Assembly (NCBI RefSeq): GCF_000003815.2 | Contig: NC_049981.1 | Location: forward strand, 26,551,670-26,615,669 | Reading direction: 5' to 3' | DNA from: Branchiostoma floridae | Lineage: Eukaryota; Chordata; Leptocardii; Amphioxiformes; Branchiostomatidae | DNA length: 64,000 bases | In this document: in pieces, positions 1-12,683 of the stretch | Layout: each line of letters starts with the position of its first letter | How positions within the stretch are numbered: the stretch's first letter is position 1 | Program-made: the position numbers and the translations under genes | Notes under the pieces: model-generated | Databases searched by the model: none | What the model was told of the DNA's origin: nothing | What the model saw: the letters and a program-made list of their open reading frames with translations, nothing else

Positions 1-300
1 GCGTATTAAACGTTACCAGAGACTTTTTTCACGTAGATTGGAGAAGTGATATCAGACAAGGTAAGTCTTATAACCGTTGCAGCGTGAGTGTAACAACATC
101 AAGTCAAGTGCTACATGAAAACTCGGCTGTTGTAAAACTTTGGGAGATAACATATGCCCCAGCAGGACTCCAACGTGCGTAATTTGTTGACGCGCGGGTC
201 TTGACACCCCGGGCCGATCGTCGTCACGTTCAAACAACGCTACCGCTATTGTTATTGCTATATTATTTAATGACAGACTGTGTGTAATGGAAAAGGTAAG

Positions 301-400
301 GAAAAATTGGAGGGGGGGGCCATTGAAAAATTTTTTGGGGCGAGGGGGGGGCCATTGAAAAATTTTTGGGGGCAGGGGGGGGCCATTGAAAAATTTTTTA
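301..400. repeat. G-rich tandem repeat, about three copies
   Basis: Three imperfect copies of a unit of about 37 bases lie head to tail. Each has a run of 7-8 G, then GCCATTGAAAAATTTTT, then a short G-rich spacer. The G runs are suited to G-quadruplex formation on the plus strand. It lies just downstream of the last exon of the minus-strand gene ending at 554. Confidence 0.85.
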
Positions 401-553
401 CCAGACCTATTTTGCACCAGCCCCCTCCCCCCAGTAAATAACGTCAGGTCCCTAAGACCAAACTTACTTTACTTGAATGGCTGACGTTTTCATCTTTTTC
501 AAAAGGAAGTCATGTTTCATACCATTTTCTGAGTAACTTTATTCAAAAGGTGT

Positions 554-3409
554 TCAGAAACCAAGTTGTGACTTCTCCCTACCGGTTGTCTGCTTCCTGG
601 CCTCAGCTCGGATGTTGTCCAAGTTTTGAAGGTAGTCCGTCTTCTCCAGTGGCGTGCCACACTTGACGTGAGAAAACGCTTCGTTGTTGGTAGCCACGCC
701 CACAAACTTCTCCTGATTGCCTTCGTGGGGAAACGATTTGTTTGCTAGGTTAAATGGTATTCAAAATCTACATAACTTGCATTTTAAAGTTGTTTGTTGA
801 GAAACAATCGCCATGAACTTGAATTAAAGACTCATTCTAAAAGGTTGATCTTAATCATACTGCATGAAAAAGTATCCAAATCCACCTGAGAACAAATTTC
901 TATTCCGTGTTGTACCACGTCACGTGTCATTGTACCACATCACACCACATACCTGCACACACATCTCTGTACCACACCACTATACCAGCGCACACGGTCG
1001 CTTGTACCACATACATGCACACACATCTCTGTACCACACTACATACCTGCACACACATCTCTGTACCACACCACATACCAGCACACACACCTCTGTACCA
1101 CACCACATACCTGCACACACATCTCTGTACCACACAACATACCTGCACACACATCTCTGTACCACACCACATACCTGCGCACACGTCGTTGTACCACACC
1201 ACATACCTGCACACACATCTCTGTACCACACCACATACCTGCACACACGTCGTTGTACCACACCACATACCTGCACACACGTCGTTGTACCACACCACAT
1301 ACCTGCGCACACGTCGTTGTACCACACCACGTGCTTGACCAGTAGCTGCTCGGACACTGCGAGGTCACTCACGGCATAGAGCGCGTACACCTGTGGCAGA
1401 ACGTTATAAGACACTTCGGTTTTCTTCCAACCGAGCATCTCTGAATTCTTGGTTCTATGTTTGACAGTTTCTATGTTTGGGAACCACGCCATGTAGATTT
1501 CTAAGACATATGGGCTACGTTGGAGTTGTTTAAAGAATATTCGAGACAAGATCTTTACGTCTACTGTCGTGTCTCACCTGCAATCCGGGAACCTGATGAT
1601 ACCCATCCCGCAAGGTGGCCTTGATCAGCTGCACCCCGTCAGTCATGCAGTCGTCACTGTTGTACCCGGCTTCCAACAGGCGATGGAGACCAGCCAAGAA
1701 GATTGTACTGATTTCTCTACCTAAAGGAAAGGAAAAGTAACATCATTCTCAATGGTTCCGATACATATAATGGACGTTGAATGAGGTTGAATCCTTAACT
1801 GCAAAGAACAGACTACATAGGTTTTTATCAGTCTGTATCATTCCTGTTAAATACATTTACAGGAGGGGTCAGGGGTCAGGGAGGAGTCCTGTCTCCGTAC
1901 CTATTCCTGCTCTTCATGAGCACACGCTCCACCGTGTATAACGACACAATGGATGTTGGATATGCCGATGACGTTTCTCTGTCGAGGACTATTCCTGTGC
2001 CTTTAGCCGATCAGGATACAACTGTGGAAGAGGAGTCTACTCATCTTAACTCCTGGGCAGAAGACAACAGGATGACGCTGAACGGTGGGAAGAGTTTACT
2101 TCTCCAGATCTGCTTCAGCAAATCTGCTCCGATTCCACCTATGATCACACTTCCATTTCCGTCCGTTGACTGTGCCAAGGGACTAGGTTTCTACATGGAC
2201 AAGAACCCCACCTTCGACGAACAGATCTCTGCAATGATCAGTAAAGCATCGCGTAGACTACATTATCTGCGTCTGTTGACGAAGCAAGGTACCAGTGTAA
2301 CGGACGTGATACAGATATACCTGTCACTTGTACGTCCAGTACTTGAGTATGGCCATGTGATACTGGTCGGGTGCAGTAAGGAGCAGGAACTGGCCATCGA
2401 GAGGGTACAGCGCCGGGCCCTGCGCATCATCTCCCTTGGAGGTAGACGCAGTGTGCCCGACTTGCCAACACTGAAGGTCAGACGGGAGGAGGCAGCGGTA
2501 CAACTGTTTGAACGCATGCTCAGGGAAGACCACCCCCTGCATGACATGGTTCCACCCACAAGAACAGGGGCCACGGGACGCACACTTAGAAACTCTAGGA
2601 CAATCAGTTTACCAAAAGCCCGTACTAAGAGACTCAGCAAGTCCTTCCTCCATAGCGCCATCCGTCTATACAACAAGAAGGTTACACAGTAGTGCTATTA
2701 ACACTTGTTGTTAGCCATTACCTGTACTTCTTGTAACTCGGTACCGTTTTCCAATACGTTGATTTTAATCTATTATGTATGTTATACACATGTTAACTGG
2801 AATCTACAAGTCGTTGTTTGTATGCAGCTATTGTTATTATGTGTTTTGTGTGGCTTTGGTAAGCCTGACGTGTGTAATATTAAAGGTCAAAATTCGGGTG
2901 AATGTGTGTTTGCCCGCGAGAACATTGAACATTGAAGGAGTTTATCCAATACCGTAGTTCTATATTACAAGTATACTCAGAATGCGGCATTGTCACAAAC
3001 GTTGTAGAGTGCATTAGCCCCATCTGGTGAGTTATTGATGATCTGCAGGATATTGATGCGATTTTGCACCGTTTGTCATGTCTAGTTCTTTCTGTCCTTT
3101 CGTATTCGCTTGAGTCTTTTGAATATTTTGATTTGGAAATTTGGTGATAATGCAAAAAATACCACTCTTACCTGGTGCGTTACAGGTGTTCCATAGCCAC
3201 CGCCTTTTCTCAGGTGTGTTCCAGGAGTGCGTGAAGCAGGGGTTGTTGTTCATGGACGGGTTTGTCCAGGACAGGAAGTCTGTCTCGGTGCAGCCCGGCA
3301 CACCCGGGTCGTACCCATCCGCCCAGACGTACATGGCGTACTGCTGCCGCTCTCCAGCAGACATGGACAGTACAGAAAGGAGAAATATCCATGTCACAGA
3401 ACCACAGGT
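554..3409 (-). CDS. Unrecognised secreted or membrane protein, four exons, 5' end missing
   Basis: Four exons on the minus strand join in one reading frame: 3172-3409, 1578-1720, 1331-1390 and 554-712. Acceptors and donors are good for the first two (CTGCAG before TGTGG; CACCAG then GTAAGAG; CCTTTAG; TTGCAG then GTGAGAC). The junction phases agree (1, 0, 0), giving about 199 residues to a TGA stop. The first exon opens with a hydrophobic stretch (VTWIFLLSVLSMSA) that looks like a signal peptide, followed by a Cys- and Trp-rich region (YAMYVWADGYDPG, WNTPEKRRWLWNTC). The second encodes LAGLHRLLEAGYNSDDC and LIKATLRDGYHQ, the last LDNIRAEARK. No in-frame ATG precedes the signal-like segment, so a first exon lies above 3409. 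The boundaries of the third exon are the least certain. I do not recognise the family; a faint resemblance to ligand-binding ectodomains is only a guess. A LINE fragment lies in the intron 1721-3171. Confidence 0.5.
926..1330. repeat. 32-bp minisatellite, about 12-13 copies
   Basis: A unit of 32 bases is repeated head to tail. It contains CTGCACACACATCTCTGTA followed by CCACACCACATAC. Variants carry CGTCGTTG in place of CATCTCTG, mostly toward the right end. Because 32 is not a multiple of 3 and the unit has no stop codon, long open frames appear on both strands; these are artefacts of the repeat. The array directly abuts the putative third exon of the minus-strand gene (1331-1390). Confidence 0.95.
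1862..2695 (+). mobile_element. 5'-truncated non-LTR retrotransposon (LINE), reverse transcriptase C-terminal half
   Basis: One open frame runs from about 1862 to a stop at 2692. It starts inside the reverse transcriptase with GGVLSPYLFLLF, the block before the catalytic centre. Then comes the catalytic motif as GYADDVSL, and the primer-grip/thumb region (LNSWAEDNRMTLN, LVRPVLEYGHVI, IERVQRRALRI). The C-terminal tail ends RLYNKKVTQ. The endonuclease and the first half of the polymerase are absent, so this is a dead 5'-truncated copy, although the surviving frame has no stop. About 240 bases of 3' untranslated sequence probably follow, ending near a doubled AACATTG at 2922-2935. The family is CR1/jockey-like by motif style; the exact clade is not determined. 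It lies in the opposite orientation inside an intron of the gene at 554-3409. Confidence 0.9.
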
Positions 3410-6400
3410 CTGCAGAGGAGAATGATGATGAGAATATGCGCAAATTAGTGAATGATTCTCACCCACTAGCTTAAAGGTTTATCTGTGTTGGTAGACATTA
3501 TTTATGTATTTCCCATACGTCACAGAAGGGATGAATTGTTCATGCCTTGATAACGAACGGTCTGGCGTTGGACAGTCGAAAAGTATGATAAGTCGACTTT
3601 GTGATGGAAATTATAATTCAACTTTGATACATAATTTTCAAACCTATTTGGATTCAATCATAGCTGACAAATATAGCTATCATATGTCACTATAGTTATT
3701 TTGTTATCCAATAAAGCGATCTCTGTAAGATGGTTATCGATCAAATTGACGATGGTACCTGCCTGTGATTATGAAAACATGAGTCCAGCGTTCCTATTGT
3801 CCCGTGTGTTACTACCGATGACGCCCGGTAAAGGCATCAGCGATTCCCCTGAAGGTGTCTGGTCCTTGTAAGACTGAATTTTGGCACCCCACCAAACCGG
3901 CTCTTAACGCACGCAATCTGCCGGGCACACTAAGACCACTGAGATAAGCACAGATTCGTGCGACGTGTTTGGGGTACGATATTGCAGGTGGGGAGTGTAA
4001 ACATGTGTGTTTAAAAAGGTAGAATAGCCCTGAGCCCACTGGTTGCAAACTATTCCACGGTGCCAGCTCGAACCAACCGGACACAAATACCGTATCCAGT
4101 ACAGCTGGACCATATTCATCATTAAGAATGAGTGTAAATATTGAACGACAAGTTAACAATAGTGTTCTAGCTCAGTTTAGCTCACACTTTCCAGTGGTTG
4201 GTCAAAATAACTAACAGTGGCGACTGTTACAGGGCTTCTCTTACTTGCGGTCAACTTGATACATACAAGCTAATAATCATTGTATAAGACATGCAAGAAA
4301 GTTAGAAACGCCGTTGAACAATCGCTACGGCTTTCAAAGAACGACAGGTGTATAGCGGCATCGGCGTCATGTAACTTGACCCCTTATTTTTACTACTCAC
4401 CATTCTGATGCAGGTAGGCTTCGTATCAGCAGTTGAATTCGAGCTTCGAAGCCAGAAAACTCCTCTAGCAAGAACTTGTTTCGATGTGAAACACACAGAA
4501 GTTTTCGCAGAGCCTTCTAACAGGGGGAAAATTTCTCGCGCCGTGGAAGAACAAAGTTTCAGCTACCTTCTGTCGGACTTAATTAAGGATAAAACAGGTT
4601 GGTTACGTACGTGGCAGGTTGGAAAACAGGTCTAACCAACGGACTTTGTAACTCTGGTCACGTATCGCACTCGCGGGCTGTCTGGAATAACAAAGTCCGT
4701 GTTCTGATATTTGCATAAAAGGGGAACAGCATCTTTATACGTAACAAGTTTGGTGAGTTTTTTGGCTGAGAGTGCTAACAGCTTTTACACAGGGTAGATC
4801 ACATGGCCCATGTCACGTAGTCTTGGCGTGGTAACGTTAAATTATACGTGAATAAAGGGTCCTTAGCCAGGAAAACCTCAGTAGTGAAGTTAAACTAAGA
4901 TTATATTATATCAGGACTGTACAAAGCCGATGAGTATTTTCGACTGTACGATTTGCCGCTGAACTAATAGAATAAAGAGAGACAAATCCTCGAAATGTGG
5001 TCGGTTTAAGTGATGCCATGCATACCAGAGCCGCTGTTGCAGTGTCAGTCCTGGCCGCTCGAGAGAGGATTTTACCAATCGACGGTAAACTGGGCACCTT
5101 TGTCATTACAGTCACTTTAATTAGATTAAGTTACTGATAGCTGTTTTAAGTGCGTCAATCCTGCTAACAGCTGCGGTGCCTATACCATTTGTATGACACG
5201 CGGTAACCACGTTTCCTCGGAGACCAAGGAGCTTTGATGAAAGTTCCTTGAGAGACTACGACCCAAGAGCGACCAAAATTCTGACACGGACTCTCAGCGA
5301 ATTTACGTAAACCGCATGTTGATGATACGTACTTTTCCATTTTCCCGCCCAGGTGACCATGGACCCAGACAAGACATGGATCTCTGATACATATTCTGTC
5401 CACGTCCCAACTTACATTGCTTAATACCTGTTGGTACACTGGCGAATCCATCGCTTTATAACAAGTTCGCTGGGCTATAGGTAAAGTTTTAGAGGCGTTG
5501 ACCAAGGCCGATTTTGCTTACGTGTGGTCAGTAGATGCTCTATAGAGTGTGAAGTGCAAAAGAAATTGCGAGGATATGAGTTTATGGCTTGCATCCAGTT
5601 TGGAAAGGTTAAAAGGCGAGATAGTGAGATACGCAAGCGGTGGAACACATGCACCGATCATGAGAATACATGTTTGCTTATCAAGGGAAGAGGAGGAGGT
5701 CAAAATAATATGTCATTTGTCTATCGTTGACAAAAGACAACATTTCTGCTACATATCAACACTGCCAGATGTAGTCTATCCTAAACACAGCTTAAGTTGT
5801 TTCAGCGGCGACTTTGAGGATTTATGTGCACGGCAGTTGTGACCCGTTGACCTCGGGGGATAATCAGGGCGCGGGCCTTCGGCTTCAATCCCGTGACCCA
5901 AGGTCGCAAACGAAACACTTGTTCAAACAGCTTCCCGGAGAGGGAGGTTCCATGTTGACGTCTGCGGCGGGTCGGCGACATTCCCCGGTGTTATCGGCAC
6001 GCCTCGGCATGTTGGGAACGGTCGGTACGTGGGGAGTAGTACCACAGGAGAGTGGTGTATAGGAACGTGTCAGTGACGAATGCAGGGCAGTAAACCACAA
6101 ACTGAGGATCAAGGTAACTCAAGAAGGCACACCGGTCTGGAAATAAGGTACGTTAGAGAATTAAACGATAGCTAAAATCGCTTCCTATTCTTCCTAGATA
6201 GAAAGGAAATGATACATTCAAATGATCCGGTACAAAAACTGTAATGTATTTGACAATCGGGGCCACTCCAAATAGCCTATGCTGCTTCGTAACTATGATA
6301 ATGAAATTCAACTAATGTGCTTTTGAAGGTGTTACCAAGTCGGCCGTGTACTGTTTCTTGTGGCGTTTTCGTCTCCGGTGATATTCAGGTCATATTTAAC

Positions 6401-9400
6401 AACAAACACACCCTGCAAAAGCTATCGATGAATTTCTATTGGATGCGCAAAGATGAAACTGTTAGTTCATGGTAACAAAAAGAATAGACTTGAGAAGACG
6501 ATTCACAATTTGTTCACGACATCCATGACAAGTCGTGAATTGTACATCTACGGCAACGATCGAAGGCAATACTGAAGGAACTGCAAAAGCAATGGGCAAG
6601 ATTAGACTAAGCTCCATTGCAATTCAAATCTATGCCAACTAAAATGCAACTTCCAATCACTACGTCAACACAATTTTGAAAAATGCGAACCTTTGCAGAA
6701 ATACATTTAAAGTGAATTTGGAGATTCAGGTCGATTATAATTACAATCATCTATGGGCGTAATAAGAAATAACGAATTACTAGTATAGCTTAGGTGAAAA
6801 CACATTGTACCTATGATTAAAGTTCAAAGTTTATACCACCTTACCTGACTTGATCGCAATGATCACTATGTCTTAGCTGCAGTTCAGCATGGAAAGGAGA
6901 TCTGCGAATCATTGTGTAGGCAACATGGAAAAGCTATCAGCACTGATCGTGGTCTGGATACAAAGACCCTATTTGTTACATGTATAGAAGTCATAATGTA
7001 GTAGGTTTTGATACATATTGTATACGCAAGATCACGTGCACTCAACGAGTATGGATGTAATTTGGTTTCATGGGGTTAGGTAAGCATGTGAAGTAAGGTG
7101 TTCAGATGTAGGCTTGTCCCAACCCAACAAGAAGTTTTCCGCGGCCACTAGCTGACACTCATTTAGAAGTCAGCCTTTTCTAGTCTTGAGCTCTCCTCAC
7201 TCAAACCCTCTCCGTGGTCTCCTTGATGACAACCCCAGTGAGAGTGATTCTAGCATCTCAAAGCGGACATGTTTCGGTGTATCGGAGCAACGGGCCGCCC
7301 CGAGGCTTGACCTGCTGGCCTACGGGCACGCTCTGTCGCGCAGCAAAGGTTACTCGGGCAGCCAAGGGTGAGCGGGAATCCCTACCCGGGAGTTACATGG
7401 TGGATAAGAGGGCAGATGACACAGCAAGGTCTGGCCAAAGGGTACTATGGTAAGACACACTGGAAGAGCACCTCATAAAGGTACTAGAACACATTTCAAT
7501 CTGAAAAACGTAAGCATAATTAGCCATAGAGAGGTTAGTAATAACCAAGCAAAGACAAAAACAAACTCGTGGAACAGTTGGACATTGGAAACAAAACGTA
7601 CATTTGTCCCGACTCTCTGCTATATCCGTCCGCGCTGTGAATACCAGACCGCACAACTCAGATCTGTCCTATCGCCAAATAAACCTCATGAACTGAACAA
7701 ATGTTGAACCAGCTCAAAAAGCCTAGACCTATCCGTTCCTTCTAACCCACGAAGTTTCTGAACTGACCAAAAGTTTCAAGAAACGAAACATTTCCAATAA
7801 TTTTAAGACGGTACTGATGGTATTTCCATTTTGGGCCCGGTGATGCACATCTGTGACGTCAGCCCAAGAGCTCTTGTAGATAAATTACAGAGATACGAAA
7901 AGGGAGGCATTAGGCACAGAAAACCGGGGAAGATAAAAGAAAAGATCCGGATGTATGTAATGGATTTTGAAATACCAGACATCCTATAACGACGCGTGCA
8001 CAACACACAAACGATATTACAAGACATTGGGGTCAAGGTTTCCATTATTGAAAGGAAATGGAAGACTATGAATGAGCAACTTTTACGTATATTAAAATAT
8101 CTACGACAAACAGTACGCGATTGAAGCGTACACCCTGCCTGTGGTGCTAATGAATCTGACGAAAAGGGGTAATTCTTCAAGGACAAGGAGGAAGCTACAA
8201 GTGCTTCTAATCAGGACGAGCAGTGGAAGCAATACATCGTACGGACAACGGTCATCTGTCAGTGTCCTCAAACATGCTTTAAGTTCAGCTCTGATGGAAG
8301 GAGAAAGCGCTAGACGTCGGAGACGGAATGGAGGATCTGAATCCAAAGGAGTAGCTGGCTTTGAACTCGCTACAGATGTTTATCGGCGACCAGATGCATG
8401 AGCACAGTTTGCATAGGTATATCTTTTATCCAGCTGTGTGCATCTGTCAAGTACTGGTCATTGTGCATTGATCACCTTGCCTTTATAAACTTGAAAGAAG
8501 TATGGAAGAAGTAAAATGATGAAAGAAACGGGAGACCGTCTCATGCCTTATGCATGCCTGGTATGAGAGGCTACCGCCATTAGAAATCCACCAGATACAG
8601 GGAAAACTCCAGAAGGCATCTCATAACATTGTAATTCGCTTAGAACCGAACCTATCAACTTCATGACATATATGATGCATATGGCAAAGTCCCTTAAATG
8701 CAGACGTGAATGTACCTGGTAGTGATGAAAACCACTTCAGAAGACATTAATGCTCTCAACGGTGGCCTGCAACAAGCTTTAAAAGATAAAGAGGTCTAGC
8801 TTGTCAGAAAATTTAAGGTGTCTCTCTATCTACTAATCGTGGCCACTATTCTGTGTCAGTCTGTGAACCTTGGAAAGTTAGCTAAAAGCCTCTCCCATAT
8901 TGGTAAAATAATTAAGCTTTTGCCTGGTTTGTACAAATTGCATTAAATGTCCAGCCAATATATTACATTCAATGGTTATACTAAGGGCATCCTAATGTCT
9001 CGGGCCGGAGAAGATTAGAGAGGACAGACTCTAATGTTTCAAGGACGCTATTAGTATACTGCTGGGGGTTCAAAAGCACACGAGGTTGACAAACTGGACA
9101 CCCAATTATAGATCAGGAGAACCAGAAAGAACGCAGATGCAAATCATCCACATTTCAAAACGAATTTTTGTCAAAGACTATAAGGGAGAATTGCTGTGGC
9201 GATGCTTTGGAACCCTCAGGATTAGTGAAAACAGCGGTAGATTGGGTCGTAGCGAGCAAGTATGCAGGCATAACGTGCACACAAAGTCAGAGTGGAAAGT
9301 TTAGGAAGGGGAGAATCCATGTCTTGCCGTCTCGAGAAAGAGATTTAGTAAACATATATCCAGCATTGTCATCTCTACTTTTAGATAAACTTCACGTGGA

Positions 9401-10248
9401 TCTCTAAAGCTATGACTATGGGTATGTACACGACACACGTCAACCTGAATTATTGGGAACGTTTGGTAAGTGCCCTGTTCAAGCAGACATTAATGCTTGG
9501 GAAGATGGATGGGGCGTTTCAGTCGCTCTTAACACACCAAAGTCAATTCGGAGGAGCTGTGTAGCCATCAATCTTCAAGCACCCACACAATGTTGTACCA
9601 CCTGCCTTATCCATCCTTTTCCATTGGGAAAAATTTTCTATCTCCAAGAGACATGTGCGGTGTCTGGATGACTGGTTATTGGACGACGTTGCAATATGAC
9701 ATTGATGTTTTCAGTTGTCTAAACTGTACTTCGGAATGACTGCTGAATCTATGCGGGTTTATACTTTTCTAATTGCCCGTTAGCCTACCAAAGACGAATA
9801 CTTCAAAAAGGGCAGGCAGCATCCTTTTCAGTTTATTAATCACATTTTGTTTTAAACGATTTTTCATCTGAAACCGTGATTGATAACTATTTTTAAATCA
9901 TTCAAGAACAAGACACGTTAGCACACAATTTTCCAACTATCGCGTTTTCTATATTTTGGAACCTTTTAGAAACTACATAAATGAGCATCCCGTATGACTC
10001 TACTACTACTAGCATCCCGTAATCACAACCAAAATATTTACAACGATGCTTGATAAATAGTCTACCGTATAAAGTATATGTGATGAATAAGAGACGGACA
10101 AAGCACAACCATATACCGTACACATACATATTTTGGGTCTGGATGTAATATTCTCTTACAGTTAACCATGCAGTCTGAAAGTATGGAAACGCTCAAAATG
10201 TAGCTCTCAGAGCCTATACATAATTTGTCTAGTGCAAAGATATTGAAT
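3410..10248. other. Stretch with no supported gene
   Basis: Several open frames of 60-127 codons occur on both strands, for example 5164-5505 minus and 5549-5842 plus. None has convincing domain motifs, consistent splice sites or a partner exon. The first exon of the minus-strand gene ending at 554 should lie somewhere in this stretch, but I could not place it. No clear transposon ends were seen. Confidence 0.5.
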
Positions 10249-10256
10249 TAATAATG

Positions 10257-10288
<32 letters not shown>
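10249..10288. repeat. (TAA)n microsatellite forming the LINE tail
   Basis: About thirteen TAA units with one G interruption near the left end. On the minus strand this is the simple-repeat 3' terminus of the LINE fragment beside it, so it is part of the insertion and not an independent microsatellite. Confidence 0.9.
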
Positions 10289-10289
<1 letters not shown>

Positions 10290-11345
10290 GCCTTTATTGC
10301 ACATTCATGCCCTATCGGGCTAAGTACAGGCATATAGATACAAAGGGTAGTAATGCAGTAAACATGGTTTCTAAGATTAATCTAAAACATAAATTCTAAA
10401 ACTAAACTATACATTTGTTCGTTTGTTCGGCTTCTTCTCGTTTCTTAGTTATGTTAAATATGTAGCTTGAGATGTGTTTGTATAATGTCGTTTGATCAAA
10501 GCTCATAAGAAAAATGAATTTTTCAACACTAGACATATATTCAAAGCGAGGGAACTTTCCTATGATATAGCTAAAAAGAATACTTCTATCGTTACTATAT
10601 AAACTACAATCTAATAGAAAGTGAGATTCATCTTCGACCTTGTTCAGGTTACAGAACTGACAGACTCTTTGCTCCAGAGGTGTGCGGTTGTGCCTCCCTG
10701 ATTCAACACGGAGTTTGTGGCAGCTGATTCGTAGTTTGGTGATAATAGATCTTTGTCGTTCGTTCGGAATTTTAAGATACTCTTCTTCGTTATAGGTGGA
10801 TTTGAACAGTCTGTATGAGCGTAATTTGTTCTTTGCGTATTTGCCTTTGTTGTCATTATGGATTTCGCGTAAGAATGTCTAAAAGTAGATGTCCTTTTAA
10901 CGCTGTTGAATAGCGGAGATGATTGGGGGCACTTTTGAAACAATTGAGTGTGGAGAATGCCAAACAAAGACATAACCGCATTCTTCTAAAGTTTTCCGCA
11001 CACCGAAAGCCCAACATTTACTACCTAAAGATTCTAATTCTAATTGACATAAAAGTGCGTCTGCCTGGAGACTATCAGCCGGCACATTCAAGCAAACTCT
11101 AGTGAAAAACTTAATGGCGTTTAGGGAGGCCTCCAAGTGTAAGGGGTACCTCCCTAATTTAGCCCGTGCAGCAAGATTGCTAGCTGTTTTGGGGGCATTG
11201 AGGGATTGTTTACAGAATTTTAGATGTACGGATTCGATTGGGCAAGATTTTGAACTTTTGAAAGAACCCCAAATCTCCGACCCATAAAGTAAGATAGGAG
11301 TGGGCGTAGTTATCCGTAAAGCAGAGTGCAGTTCTTTACTTAGTA
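10249..11345 (-). mobile_element. Decayed LINE 3' fragment with ATT microsatellite tail
   Basis: Read on the minus strand, one frame can be followed through a LINE C-terminus. It starts with the thumb block PTPILLYGSEIWG and IESVHLKFCKQSL. It passes two in-frame stops after IISAIQQR, then continues KLRISCHKLRVESGRH and the zinc-knuckle-like VCQFCNLNKVEDESHFLLDC, ending near 10405. The 3' untranslated part follows (reverse complement of the stretch containing GCCCGATAGGGCATGAA and an AATAAA-like signal). It ends in a perfect-looking ATT-type tail, seen on the plus strand as (TAA)n at 10249-10288. The polymerase core and endonuclease are missing. The two stops show it is a fossil. Family: CR1/L2-like by the C-terminal C-x2-C...H...C pattern; the clade is inferred. 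Confidence 0.88.
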
Positions 11346-11696
11346 CTCGCTTAAATCAGCTTCAAACACTCGCAAGGCCACAAGGAGCACAACTACTCGA
11401 ACCTGATGAGTTATTACCGAAACATCCGGTAGGAATGTGATTAATAGTATCCAAAATTTACATCTTGTAGCTGATACATTTAGAAGTAAAATACACGCAT
11501 ATCAGTGAGGTCTATGTCTATAGTTTTTTTTTTTTTTTACGTAGGGTTTATTGTGACAATAGCTGAAGCCGAATAAACTCATAGCGGTCTTATGAACTGC
11601 GCATTGCATCTAGCGTCTGACGGTTTAATATCCCTCCATGATTTAGTTTTCAGATAATGAGGTTCTAAAGAATTGACTTCAAGCAACCCATGAATA

Positions 11697-11902
11697 TACT
11701 GTAAATGCAGAAATGTTCGCGGTGGATTAATGTTCGCGGTTTTCGCGGCGGCCGCTTCACCGCGAATTTAAAACCACCGCGAACATTTTTTCATAACAGT
11801 AAGAGACTACAGTGCATGGTGCTACCGCGAAATTAAAACCACCGCGAAAAGTCCATTTTTCCGCTACCGCGAAATTAAATCCCCGCGAACCCTGCATTTA
11901 CA
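11697..11902. mobile_element. GCG-rich foldback MITE, copy 1
   Basis: The left end reads TACTGTAAATGCAGAAATG and the right end GAACCCTGCATTTACA, an imperfect terminal inverted repeat. The interior is a ladder of inverted GTTCGCGGT/ACCGCGAA motifs that can fold into stems with each other. No coding sequence is present. A second copy of the same family, split by another insertion, lies at 47168-47842, where the right end is better preserved (TTCTGCATTTACAGTA). Superfamily unknown. Confidence 0.8.
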
Positions 11903-12683
11903 TTCAAACATATGATACATTAAGAAAATATATCGATATATTAAAGATGATTAATGTGTCAGATAACGGTTATTTCATGTATTTATTTATCATTTAAACA
12001 TTCATTGGCACAACAAAAGTACACCAACTGTCATCAGCTCTGTACAAACAAGTGGATATACGGAATTGTTCTTCACTGTCAGTTTTAACTGACCGTACTC
12101 GTACGCTCGTGGTTTGTATTCCCTTAATTGTCCTTAATAAACGTCCGCTGGTCTAATAGCGAGGTCATTTCGGTGTTCACCGGAGGATACTGCAGCAAAA
12201 TTACATTTCTATTGGAACCTATGCGCTGTCAAATTAAATTTCCATTATGATCTACGTCATCTATTCATTGACATATCCTAAATCTAATTTCTTTGACAGA
12301 AGAGGGAGTTTTCACTTGCCTCGATAGAAATTGACGAGTTATTGTGAATTGCTTTGAAGGTTCTGGAGGAGAGGAATTGGATTTGGTAAGAAAATGATTC
12401 GTGCCCAACGGATTTACTACTGCACGGAGTCACCTTGGGTATGCCGTGCCAGGTTTTAACAGTGACTGTACATGCGGGCACATACGACTGTGCATGAGAA
12501 AACCCATGGGTAAAGGAACATATGAGAAAGTTTTGGAAACACTTTGCAAATTTTGCAACTTAAATTAGAGCTCTACCATTCCATGCCTTCACCAAATGTT
12601 TTCAACTGACGTATCACAATTTTTTCTTATCGATTTTGCAAATATGGTCGTCAATTGCCATATCAGTTGCTCATGTTCTGTAC

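Noticed and set aside
864-1379. Long open frames in several registers on both strands
   Set aside because: They are produced by a stop-free 32-bp minisatellite and show no start, splice or domain support.
5164-5505. 113-codon minus-strand frame
   Set aside because: No ATG at its start, no splice partner and no motif; could be chance.
5549-5842. 97-codon plus-strand frame starting MKCKRNCEDM
   Set aside because: No recognisable domain, and composition not clearly coding.
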